Source of the DNA: an uncultured Paracoccaceae bacterium
GTDB lineage: Bacteria > Pseudomonadota > Alphaproteobacteria > Rhodobacterales > Rhodobacteraceae
DNA length: 64,000 nt
Assembly: GCA_937864535.1 (NCBI GenBank)
Contig: CALMJS010000030.1
Span: 110,035 to 174,034 of the forward strand
Direction: 5' to 3'
The notes under the pieces were generated by a model. The model did no database searches. It was not told where the DNA came from and saw only the letters and a program-made list of their open reading frames with translations. This document shows positions 1 through 7,915 of this stretch, piece after piece. The translations under genes and the position numbers were made by a program. The stretch's first letter is position 1; every line of letters begins with the position of its first letter.

Positions 1-1639
1 CAGAGGCAGGCACGAATTCCTGCGGCAGAAGGGTTGCCGAGAACAGAGACCCGAAAAAGATCATCAACCCCATAACAAGGGTCACCGTCCGATTGCGCAG
101 AGTCCAGGCAAGCACACGCAGATAGCGGCGCATGATCCAACCGTCAGGCTTTTCGGTGGCGTGTCCGGCAGACCGCAGGAAATAGGCCGAGAACATCGGC
201 GTAATCAGACGCGCCACCAGCAGTGAGAACAGCACAGAAACCGCGACCGTCAGGCCGAACTGCATAAAGAATTCGCCCGCGATCCCGCCCATGAAACTAA
301 CCGGAGCAAAGACCGCAACGATGGTGAGCGAAATCGCCACGACGGTGAGGCCGATTTCCTCGGCGGCTTCCTTGGCGGCGTCATAGGCGGATCGGCCCAT
401 CTGCATGTGTCGTACGATGTTTTCGATTTCCACGATCGCATCGTCCACCAGAATCCCCGTCACCAGCGTGATGCCCAACAGGCTGATGGTATTCAGAGAG
501 AACCCCATCATCTGCATAAAGATAAAGGTCGGGATGATCGACAGCGGCAGCGCGACGAACACAACCACCGTCGCACGCCAGTCCCGCAGGAACAGGAACA
601 CCACAACCATCGCCAAAATCGCCCCCTCGTAGAGGGTGCTCATGGCGCTATCAAAGTTCGCCTTGGTGTAGATGGTGGCGTCATCGACCAGTTCAAAGAC
701 CGTGTTGGGGTACTGCTCTTGCAGATCGGCCAGCTTGGCCTTGGCGTTTTCGGCGGCATCCAGATCCGAGGCCCCGGTCGCACGATAGACGCCCAGCGCG
801 ACAACCGGCTGACCGTCATAGAGCGCAAAGGCCGTGGCCTCTTCGGCCCCGAGCAACACCGTGCCCAACTGCGACAGCGGCACAGTCACACCGGTGCCGA
901 CGCGGATCGGCGTCTGGGCAAAATCCTCGATAGATTGTGCGGAGCCCAGCGCGCGGATTGCAAATTCCGTACTGGCCAGATCGCCAGAGCCGCCGCCCAT
1001 ATCGAGGTTCGCCTGCGCCAGCTGCGTCGAGACATCGGAAACCGACAGGCCCAGCGCCTCTAGCCGATCAGGATCGAGATCAACCAGAACCTCGGCATCG
1101 GCACCGCCCAGTCGTTTGACACTACCGACACCATCTACGGTCATCAGCGACCGCGCCACGACGTCATCGACAAAGGTCGACAACTCTTCGATGGAGCGGG
1201 TATTGTCCTGCACCGCATAGGTCAAAATCGGCGCGCCCGAGAAATCCAGCCGCTGAATGACCGGGTCGGACGCGGTATCCGGCATGTCAGACCGGGCCGC
1301 TGTCACGGCATCCTTGACATCGTTCAACGCCCGGTCGGTATTGGTGCCGATGGCGAACTGGATGGTCAACTGCGCAGCGGCATCGCTGGCTGTGGCTGTG
1401 ATATGTTCGAGACCGGCGATATCGCTGACCTCGGTCTCAATCGGCTGGATCACCTGACTGGCGATTTCCGAGGCCGAGGCCCCCGGCACGCCCACCGACA
1501 CGTTGATCACGGGCAGGTCGACCGTCGGCATCTGCGTGACCGGCAATCGGCCAAAGCTGACCCAGCCCGCGATGCACAGGATCAGAAACAGGGCAATCGG
1601 CGGAACCGGGTGCCGGATGGACAGCGTTGAAAAGTTCAT
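1..1639 (-). CDS. RND family efflux transporter, inner-membrane subunit (partial)
   Basis: Proton-driven RND (AcrB/MdtB/HAE1-type) exporter of the inner membrane, which works with a periplasmic adaptor and an outer-membrane channel. The gene runs off the left edge, so about 546 N-terminal residues are visible out of a usual 1,020-1,050. It starts MNFSTLSIRHPV (cytoplasmic tail and TM1), continues through the first porter-domain half, and enters the TM2-TM6 block at about residue 333. TM4 carries the paired acidic residues of the proton relay (LVDDAIVEIEN). Its ATG overlaps the adaptor stop as ATGA, so the two genes are translationally coupled. The substrate cannot be told, and no TolC-like gene is in the window. 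Confidence 0.95.
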   Translation of the reverse strand, partial: MNFSTLSIRHPVPPIALFLILCIAGWVSFGRLPVTQMPTVDLPVINVSVGVPGASASEIASQVIQPIETEVSDIAGLEHITATASDAAAQLTIQFAIGTNTDRALNDVKDAVTAARSDMPDTASDPVIQRLDFSGAPILTYAVQDNTRSIEELSTFVDDVVARSLMTVDGVGSVKRLGGADAEVLVDLDPDRLEALGLSVSDVSTQLAQANLDMGGGSGDLASTEFAIRALGSAQSIEDFAQTPIRVGTGVTVPLSQLGTVLLGAEEATAFALYDGQPVVALGVYRATGASDLDAAENAKAKLADLQEQYPNTVFELVDDATIYTKANFDSAMSTLYEGAILAMVVVFLFLRDWRATVVVFVALPLSIIPTFIFMQMMGFSLNTISLLGITLVTGILVDDAIVEIENIVRHMQMGRSAYDAAKEAAEEIGLTVVAISLTIVAVFAPVSFMGGIAGEFFMQFGLTVAVSVLFSLLVARLITPMFSAYFLRSAGHATEKPDGWIMRRYLRVLAWTLRNRTVTLVMGLMIFFGSLFSATLLPQEFVPAS

Positions 1640-2805
1640 TCTGCACCCTCGGTCGCCAAGGGCTGAACCTGATCACCGGCGGCAAAGAACGCGCCCGCGC
1701 GGGCAACAACGACGTCGCCCTGGGTCAGGCCGCTCAGGATTTCCATGTCGTTCTGCCAAAGCAGACCGGTCTGCACGCTCACCCGGTCCAGCACGCCGTC
1801 AACGACGCGCAAAACATAATCCTCTTCGCCATCGACCAACACGGCACTGGCGGGAACGCCCAGATTTTCACGCTCGGTCACGGTGATTGTGCCCGCCGCA
1901 AACATGCCGGGGCGCAAATTGGCCTGTTCGGTAATGGTGATCCGCACCTCGCCAACACGGGTGCTGTCATCGACCACCGGGGACACGCGCCGAACGGTCC
2001 CATGCACGGGCGGCAGGCCTGCGACACGCAATTCCACCGGGTCCCCGAGAGAGAGCAGCACGAGGTCGGTTTCGATAACTTCGACCGAAGCCTCGACTTC
2101 GCCATCGCGGATGATGGTGAACAGCGGACCGCCGCCTGCCGACGCGATCATGCCCAGTTCGGCGCTGCGCGCAGCAATGATACCGGCGACCGGCGCAACG
2201 ATGGTCGCGTTGGTCAGATTGCGGCGGGCGATATCCAGCGCGGCCTCGGCGGATTGCAGGGCGGCCTGCGCGACGGCAACGCCATCGCGGGCTGCATTAT
2301 ACGACGCCTGCGCACTGGTATGGGCCGTCAACGCATCATCCAGGGCAGCCTGCGTCGCGGTCCCGCTGTCCTTGAGCGCCCGAGTACGGTCCAATGCCAC
2401 CTGCGCCTGTTGGAATGCTGCTTCGGTGCTGGTGATCTGGTTCTGGGACTGGTGCAGCGCGGCCTCGGCCCGGGCACGCTCGCCCTCGGCCTGCAATACC
2501 TGCGCCCGGAGGGTTTGGTCATCCAGCCGCGCCAGAACATCGCCCGCTGCGACGGTTTGGCCGACCTCGGTCGTTAGATCAACAATGGCATAACCGCCGG
2601 TCAGGGCCGGAACCTGAACCTCTTGGGCGGCAACCAAGGAACCAGAGACATGCACCAATTGCTCGAAGGTCTGCGGCTGCGCCGTTGCCACAGTGACCAC
2701 AGGGATACGTGCGGCCGTTGGCGCCCCCTCTTCGGCCAGGCCAAGTCCGGCCGTGGCAAAGATCGCGCCCAGTAGGCTACCGCTGAACATGAGACGACGG
2801 ATCAT
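1636..2805 (-). CDS. RND efflux periplasmic adaptor (HlyD/AcrA family)
   Basis: Membrane-fusion protein that bridges the RND pump and an outer-membrane channel. The chosen ATG (MIRRLMFSG, 389 aa) follows GGAG at a good distance and gives a clean signal peptide ending about GLGLA; an in-frame ATG 81 bases upstream lies beyond the operator and would add a non-secretory extension. Visible in order: signal peptide, beta-barrel/lipoyl half around residues 45-90, a long Ala/Gln-rich alpha-helical hairpin (about 90-190), second lipoyl half (VAGIIAARSAELG), then beta-barrel and membrane-proximal parts. It is first in an operon with the pump and divergent from a MarR-like regulator. Confidence 0.93.
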   Translation of the reverse strand: MIRRLMFSGSLLGAIFATAGLGLAEEGAPTAARIPVVTVATAQPQTFEQLVHVSGSLVAAQEVQVPALTGGYAIVDLTTEVGQTVAAGDVLARLDDQTLRAQVLQAEGERARAEAALHQSQNQITSTEAAFQQAQVALDRTRALKDSGTATQAALDDALTAHTSAQASYNAARDGVAVAQAALQSAEAALDIARRNLTNATIVAPVAGIIAARSAELGMIASAGGGPLFTIIRDGEVEASVEVIETDLVLLSLGDPVELRVAGLPPVHGTVRRVSPVVDDSTRVGEVRITITEQANLRPGMFAAGTITVTERENLGVPASAVLVDGEEDYVLRVVDGVLDRVSVQTGLLWQNDMEILSGLTQGDVVVARAGAFFAAGDQVQPLATEGAE

Positions 2806-2838
2806 CAAGGGACTCCAAAGCAGAGGATGCAAACAAAA

Positions 2839-2856
2839 GTTCAGTTTCAACTGAAC
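2839..2856. promoter_or_regulatory. Perfect 18-bp palindrome, probable operator of the efflux/regulator pair
   Basis: GTTCAGTT-TC-AACTGAAC, two perfect 8-base arms around a 2-base centre, lies in the 125-bp space between the divergent adaptor and regulator genes (33 bases before the adaptor start, 74 before the regulator start). Symmetry, position and the adjacent wHTH regulator make it the likely binding site of that regulator. The regulator assignment is inference. Confidence 0.7.
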
Positions 2857-2930
2857 GCAAGTAAGAACAAGGCTTGCCTCTGTCAAGAGATCGCCGCAAG
2901 AAGAGAGAGCCCATAGCAGGTAGACTACCC

Positions 2931-3395
2931 ATGGATGATGACAGCCGGATCGCAGACCTGAGAAATGATTTCTTGGCCATCATGGTGGCTTCAGCCGAAA
3001 TTCACGGCGGCACCCCGATTTCGGCGCAAATCATGGGCTATTTGCTGTTCGAAGGCCGTTTGGTCGCCTTTTCCGAACTGGCACAGGCGCTGGGCGTAAG
3101 TCGTGGCAGCATCAGCGAAAATACCCGGCGACTGGTGACGCGCGGGGCCATTGCCCGCCACAAGATCAAGGGCGACAGGCAGGACTATTTTGCTCTGGCC
3201 GAGACCAGTTTTGACGAAAAGCTGATCCAGATGGCAGAAAAGCTAAAGATCATCGGCGACCAGATCCGGTCCATCGCCAGCCAAGTACCCGGCTCTGACA
3301 AAGCCAGCCGCCTGACCCAGTTCGCCAGCTATCAGGACCGGCTGTCGGACGGGCTGGTCGCAATCACGCAGCACACGTCAGATTCGTCGTCCTGA
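2931..3395 (+). CDS. MarR/GbsR-like winged-helix transcriptional regulator
   Basis: Protein of 154 aa with a winged helix-turn-helix at about residues 35-95 (ISAQIMGYLLFEGRLVAF, then LGVSRGSISENTRRLV as helix-turn-recognition helix), followed by a wing rich in basic residues (RHKIKGDRQDYF) and a C-terminal helical dimerisation part. This layout fits the GbsR branch of the MarR superfamily. The start MDDDSRIADL follows an AGGTAG-type ribosome site; a longer in-frame reading would run back towards the operator. Divergence from the efflux operon suggests it is the local repressor, released by a pump substrate. Confidence 0.85.
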   Translation: MDDDSRIADLRNDFLAIMVASAEIHGGTPISAQIMGYLLFEGRLVAFSELAQALGVSRGSISENTRRLVTRGAIARHKIKGDRQDYFALAETSFDEKLIQMAEKLKIIGDQIRSIASQVPGSDKASRLTQFASYQDRLSDGLVAITQHTSDSSS

Positions 3396-3709
3396 ACGTG
3401 TAACTGACCCTAGGTCAGACCGTCATTTATGCGAATTGCGACTTTGGCGTTATTTTCAGCAATCGCAAACCGGGTGATGTAAAGGCGCACCCCTCTCTTT
3501 GCATTTGCGGCAAGTTCAAGAAAAACAATGAGATACTTGAGTTTCTGCAAATCCATTTACTAATTTTCTGTTTAATCGGTAAACGGTTTTACAAAAAAAA
3601 TATGTTAGCGCAGAAGGTTATAACACCTTTGACAGCAGAGTGGTGTATGTTGTTGTTAATCTCGTGCCTCTGGGAGTGGGGCGCGCGTGCACCGAACTGG
3701 GAGGAGCAT
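3396..3709. other. 314-bp upstream region of acs
   Basis: No gene is seen. It holds a 6-base inverted repeat CTGACC-CTA-GGTCAG (3404-3418) just after the regulator stop; an AT-rich tract (about 3556-3602) containing the inverted repeat GTTTA-ATCGG-TAAAC (3570-3584); and an isolated TTGACA (3629-3634) without a convincing -10 partner. A regulator or promoter site for acs is plausible here but not identified. Confidence 0.45.
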
Positions 3710-5671
3710 ATGGCCGACGAGGCAACCAAGGTTTACCCCGCGAGCGAAGAATTCATCGCTAACGCCCACATTGACGCTGCAAAGTACGAAGAGATGTACG
3801 CGGCCTCGGTCAACGACCCCGACACGTTCTGGGGCGAACACGGCAAGCGACTGGACTGGATCAAGCCCTACACCAAGGTCAAGAACACGACCTTTGAATA
3901 TGGCAAAGTCGATATCAAATGGTTTGAAGACGGCATCATCAACGCTGCCTACAACTGCGTAGATCGCCACCTCGCGACGCGCGGCGACCAAACCGCGATC
4001 ATTTTCGAACCCGATAGCCCCAACGACCCAGCTCTCTACATCACCTACAACGAATTGTCGGAAAAGGTGAACCGGATGGCCAACGTTCTGCTGTCGCAGG
4101 GCGTGATGCGCGGCGACCGCGTGGTTATCTATCTACCGATGATCCCCGAGGCCGCCTATGCCATGCTGGCCTGTGCGCGCATCGGAGCCGTCCATTCGAT
4201 CGTGTTCGCGGGCTTTAGCCCCGACGCGCTGGCCAACCGTATCAACGACTCGGGCGCAAAGGTCCTGATCACCGCCGACACCGCGCCGCGTGGTGGCCGC
4301 CGCACCGCGCTCAAGGCGAATGCCGATGCCGCGCTGCTGCACTGCTCGGACAAGGTCCGCTGCCTCGTGGTGAAACATACCGGCGATCAGACCACCTGGA
4401 TCGATGGCCGCGATGTCGACGTCAAATACCTGATGTCGCATGCCAGCCCCGAATGTCCGCCGCGTCCGATGAACGCCGAAGATCCGCTGTTCATCCTCTA
4501 CACCTCTGGTTCGACCGGCAAGCCCAAGGGCGTCGTTCACTCGACCGGCGGCTACCTGCTCTACGCATCTATGACCCACCAGTTCACCTTTGATTACCAC
4601 GACGGCGACGTCTACTGGTGTACGGCTGACGTTGGTTGGGTCACCGGTCACAGCTATATCGTCTATGGCCCGCTGGCCAATGGCGGCACCTCTGTGATGT
4701 TCGAAGGCGTGCCGACCTATCCGGACGCTGGCCGTTTCTGGGCCGTCTGCGAAAAGCACAAGGTCAACCAGTTCTACACCGCCCCCACCGCGATCCGTTC
4801 GCTGATGGGTCAAGGCAAGGAATGGGTGGAAAAATACGATCTGTCCTCGATCAAGGTGCTGGGCACCGTGGGCGAGCCGATCAACCCCGAAGCCTGGAAC
4901 TGGTACAACGATGTCGTCGGCAAGGGCACCCGCCCGATCGTCGATACGTGGTGGCAGACTGAAACCGGCGGTCACATGCTGACCCCGCTGCCGGGCGCTA
5001 CTCCGACCAAGCCGGGTTCCGCAACCCGCCCGTTCTTTGGCGTGCAGCCCGTCGTTCTGGACGGCACTACCGGCAAAGAAGTCAGCGAAACCGCTTGCGA
5101 GGGCGTTCTGGCGATCAAGGACAGCTGGCCGGGCCAGATGCGCACCGTCTATGGTGACCACGAGCGGTTCCAGCAGACCTACTTCAGCGACTACAAGGGC
5201 TATTACTTTACCGGTGACGGCTGCCGCCGCGATGCGGATGGCTATTACTGGATCACGGGCCGCGTCGATGACGTGATCAACGTGTCCGGTCACCGTATGG
5301 GCACCGCCGAGGTCGAATCCGCCCTCGTGGCCCACGCCAAAGTCGCCGAAGCTGCCGTGGTTGGTTACCCGCACGACATCAAGGGTCAGGGCATCTACGC
5401 CTATGTCACCCTGATGAACGGCGAAGAGCCCTCGGACGCGCTGCGCAAGGAACTGGAAGCCTGGGTCCGCACGGAAATCGGGCCGATCGCCAAACCGGAC
5501 GTCATTCAGTGGGCCCCGGGCCTGCCGAAAACCCGGTCGGGCAAGATCATGCGCCGCATCCTGCGCAAAATTGCCGAAAACGACACTGGCGCTCTGGGCG
5601 ATACGTCGACCCTGGCTGATCCGTCGGTCGTTGACGACCTGATCAAGAATTCGGTCCACAACAGGGGCTGA
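3710..5671 (+). CDS. acsA: Acetyl-CoA synthetase (acetate-CoA ligase, AMP-forming)
   Basis: Cytoplasmic enzyme that turns acetate, ATP and CoA into acetyl-CoA via acetyl-AMP. The 653-aa protein has the usual length and motifs: N-terminal ACAS domain from about residue 25, adenylate-forming P-loop [11 protein letters not shown] near residue 265, [10 protein letters not shown] motif, hinge region ([10 protein letters not shown]) and the C-terminal catalytic lysine in RSGKIMRR (K612, equivalent to the acetylation-controlled lysine of E. coli Acs). The chosen ATG ([10 protein letters not shown]) follows GGGAGGAGC; 36 upstream in-frame codons look non-coding. It is followed by a two-subunit symporter of acetate-permease type, so uptake and activation are paired. 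Confidence 0.97.
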   Translation: MADEATKVYPASEEFIANAHIDAAKYEEMYAASVNDPDTFWGEHGKRLDWIKPYTKVKNTTFEYGKVDIKWFEDGIINAAYNCVDRHLATRGDQTAIIFEPDSPNDPALYITYNELSEKVNRMANVLLSQGVMRGDRVVIYLPMIPEAAYAMLACARIGAVHSIVFAGFSPDALANRINDSGAKVLITADTAPRGGRRTALKANADAALLHCSDKVRCLVVKHTGDQTTWIDGRDVDVKYLMSHASPECPPRPMNAEDPLFILYTSGSTGKPKGVVHSTGGYLLYASMTHQFTFDYHDGDVYWCTADVGWVTGHSYIVYGPLANGGTSVMFEGVPTYPDAGRFWAVCEKHKVNQFYTAPTAIRSLMGQGKEWVEKYDLSSIKVLGTVGEPINPEAWNWYNDVVGKGTRPIVDTWWQTETGGHMLTPLPGATPTKPGSATRPFFGVQPVVLDGTTGKEVSETACEGVLAIKDSWPGQMRTVYGDHERFQQTYFSDYKGYYFTGDGCRRDADGYYWITGRVDDVINVSGHRMGTAEVESALVAHAKVAEAAVVGYPHDIKGQGIYAYVTLMNGEEPSDALRKELEAWVRTEIGPIAKPDVIQWAPGLPKTRSGKIMRRILRKIAENDTGALGDTSTLADPSVVDDLIKNSVHNRG

Positions 5672-5682
5672 TGTGATCTGCG

Positions 5683-5700
5683 GGGCACCTCCGGGTGCCC
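5683..5700 (+). other. Intercistronic hairpin after acs
   Basis: GGGCACC-TCCG-GGTGCCC can form a 7-bp stem 12 bases after the acs stop, with no U-run. It is followed by three closely spaced G-tracts (5716-5721, 5726-5730, 5734-5737). It may be an RNA-processing or partial attenuation site separating acs from the symporter genes. Confidence 0.4.
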
Positions 5701-5806
5701 TGCTAGACCCCGAAAGGGGGGACGAGGGGGACAGGGGACACCGTTTCCTGTTCGAGAGACCCTGAGGGTGTCACCTTGGGGAGAGGGGTATATTGGAGGA
5801 AACCAA

Positions 5807-6064
5807 ATGGCGCAAAACAGCGACAACAACGCCTATTGGTCAGCAAACAAACGCATCATCGCCATCAGCTTGGTGATCTGGTTCGTCTGTTCGTTCGGCT
5901 TTGGCATTCTACTTCGTCCCATGCTGTCTGGCATCGGGATCGGCGGCACCGACCTTGGATTCTGGTTCGCCCAGCAAGGTTCAATCATTGTCTTTCTTGT
6001 TCTGATTTTTGCTTATGCCTGGCGCATGAACAAAGTCGACCAAGACTTTGGTGTCGACGAATAA
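5807..6064 (+). CDS. DUF4212 small subunit of a sodium/solute symporter
   Basis: Membrane protein of 85 aa with two predicted TM helices (about residues 16-38 and 50-72), matching the DUF4212 family that is encoded directly before a large sodium/solute symporter subunit of the VC_2705 type. The start (MAQNSDNNAYW) follows a strong TTGGAGG site; an ATG 39 bases upstream has none. It ends 15 bases before the large subunit. Its role as a partner or stabiliser of the permease is inferred from this constant pairing. Confidence 0.9.
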   Translation: MAQNSDNNAYWSANKRIIAISLVIWFVCSFGFGILLRPMLSGIGIGGTDLGFWFAQQGSIIVFLVLIFAYAWRMNKVDQDFGVDE

Positions 6065-6079
6065 GGAAAGGCCAGCAAA

Positions 6080-7825
6080 ATGGATCAGTTTACGCTCAAC
6101 CTGCTGGTGGTGGGTGCGACCTTCGCGCTCTATATCGGCATCGCGATCTGGGCCCGTGCAGGGTCTACCAGCGAATTCTACGCAGCCGGCCGTGGTGTGC
6201 ACCCCGTTCTGAACGGTATGGCCACCGGCGCTGACTGGATGTCGGCAGCCTCGTTCATCTCGATGGCTGGTATCATCGCCTTTGGCGGCTACGATACCTC
6301 GGCCTACCTGATGGGCTGGACCGGCGGCTACGTGCTGCTCGCTATGCTCTTGGCGCCCTATCTGCGCAAGTTCGGCAAGTTCACCGTCCCCGAATTCATC
6401 GGCGACCGTTTCTACAGCCAGTCGGCACGGACCGTGGCCGTTGTTTGCCTGATCATCGCATCGACCACCTACGTGATCGGCCAGATGACCGGCGTTGGCG
6501 TTGCCTTCTCTCGCTTCCTCGGCGTAACCAAGGAATCGGGTCTCTACATCGGCGCGATCATCGTTGTGTTCTACGCGGTTCTGGGCGGCATGAAGGGCAT
6601 CACCTACACCCAGGTTGCCCAATACGTCGTTCTGATCATCGCCTACACCATCCCGGCGATCTTTATCTCGTTGAACCTGACCGGCAACCCGATCCCGGCA
6701 CTGGGCCTGTTCTCGTCGACTTCGATTGACGTGGCCGGTGTGACGGCTGGCCAGCCGCTGTTGGCGACGCTGGAACAGCTTGTGACCGAACTTGGCTTTA
6801 AATCCTACCTGAGCCAGTCCGACACCACGCTGAACATGTTCCTGTTCACCGTTTCGCTGATGATCGGTACCGCAGGTCTGCCGCACGTGATCGTTCGCTT
6901 CTTTACCGTTCCGACGGTGAAAGACGCCCGTTCGTCGGCTGGCTGGGCACTGGTGTTCATCGCGCTGCTGTACCTCACCGCTCCGGCTGTGGCTGCAATG
7001 GCCCGTCTGAATCTGATCAGCACCATCTACCCGAACGGCACCGCCGAGGCCGCGCTGTCGTATGACGCACGTCCCGAGTGGGTTTCGAACTGGGAAACCA
7101 CTGGCCTGTTGAAGTTCGAAGACAAGAACGGTGACGGCCTGATCAACTACGTCGGCGACAAAGACGCCAACGAACTGACCGTGAACAACGACATCATGGT
7201 TCTGGCAAACCCGGAAATCGCTCAGTTGCCCGGTTGGGTTATCGCGCTGGTGGCTGCCGGTGGTCTGGCTGCTGCTCTGTCGACCGCTGCCGGTCTGTTG
7301 ATGGCCATCGCTTCGGCAGTTTCGCACGACCTCATCAAGTCGCAGATCAATCCGAACATCTCGGAAAAGGGCGAACTGATGGCTGCGCGTATTTCGATGG
7401 CGGTCGCAATCGCTGTCGCAACGTGGCTGGGTCTGAACCCTCCGGGCTTTGCAGCGCAAACCGTGGCTCTCGCCTTTGGTCTGGCCGCCGCATCGATCTT
7501 CCCGGCGATCCTGATGGGAATCTTCAGCAAGCGTGTCAACAACAAGGGCGCTGTGGCTGGTATGCTGGCAGGTCTGATCGCGACCGTCGTCTACATCTTC
7601 CTGCACAAGGGCTGGTTCTTCGTGGCATCGACCGCATCCTTCTCGGATGCTGATCCGCTGCTGCTGTCGATCAAGTCGACCTCGTTCGGGGCTGTTGGCG
7701 CACTGATCAACTTTGTTGTGGCCTATCTGGTGTCGAACGCCACCGAAGAAGTCCCGGCAGATGTCCAAGAACTGATCGAAAGCATCCGCATCCCCCGTGG
7801 TGCCGGCTCGGCTGTCGATCACTAA
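6080..7825 (+). CDS. Sodium:solute symporter, large subunit (acetate/monocarboxylate type, VC_2705-like)
   Basis: Inner-membrane permease of the SSS family, 581 aa with about 13 hydrophobic helices, related to ActP. The N-terminal part shows the SSS core (STSEFYAAGRGVHP, GADWMSAASFISM, GGYVLLAMLL). Position behind acs and the DUF4212 gene points to uptake of acetate or another short-chain acid with sodium. A hydrophilic loop at about residues 320-375 contains D348-x-N350-x-D352-G353, an EF-hand-like DxNxDG cluster outside the membrane core. AAGGAAAG precedes the ATG. A strong terminator follows. Confidence 0.92.
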   Translation: MDQFTLNLLVVGATFALYIGIAIWARAGSTSEFYAAGRGVHPVLNGMATGADWMSAASFISMAGIIAFGGYDTSAYLMGWTGGYVLLAMLLAPYLRKFGKFTVPEFIGDRFYSQSARTVAVVCLIIASTTYVIGQMTGVGVAFSRFLGVTKESGLYIGAIIVVFYAVLGGMKGITYTQVAQYVVLIIAYTIPAIFISLNLTGNPIPALGLFSSTSIDVAGVTAGQPLLATLEQLVTELGFKSYLSQSDTTLNMFLFTVSLMIGTAGLPHVIVRFFTVPTVKDARSSAGWALVFIALLYLTAPAVAAMARLNLISTIYPNGTAEAALSYDARPEWVSNWETTGLLKFEDKNGDGLINYVGDKDANELTVNNDIMVLANPEIAQLPGWVIALVAAGGLAAALSTAAGLLMAIASAVSHDLIKSQINPNISEKGELMAARISMAVAIAVATWLGLNPPGFAAQTVALAFGLAAASIFPAILMGIFSKRVNNKGAVAGMLAGLIATVVYIFLHKGWFFVASTASFSDADPLLLSIKSTSFGAVGALINFVVAYLVSNATEEVPADVQELIESIRIPRGAGSAVDH

Positions 7826-7866
7826 CTTGATCCCGGTCAGTTTCACGATTGACCAAATCAGGTAAC

Positions 7867-7900
7867 AAAGGGCGCGGGACACTCTCGCGCCCTTTTTCTT
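7867..7900 (+). terminator. Rho-independent terminator after the symporter
   Basis: A 10-bp perfect stem AAAGGGCGCG / CGCGCCCTTT with a 9-base loop is followed by TTCTT; the stem itself ends in a T-run. It closes the acs-DUF4212-symporter unit and sits 16 bases before the next operon's ATG, so the following signalling genes probably have their own start or depend on read-through. Confidence 0.9.
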
Positions 7901-7915
7901 CAGGCAGGACATGTC

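Noticed and set aside
5716..5737. G-quadruplex between acs and the symporter
   Set aside because: Only three closely spaced G-tracts are present; the fourth is too far away for a standard four-tract quadruplex.
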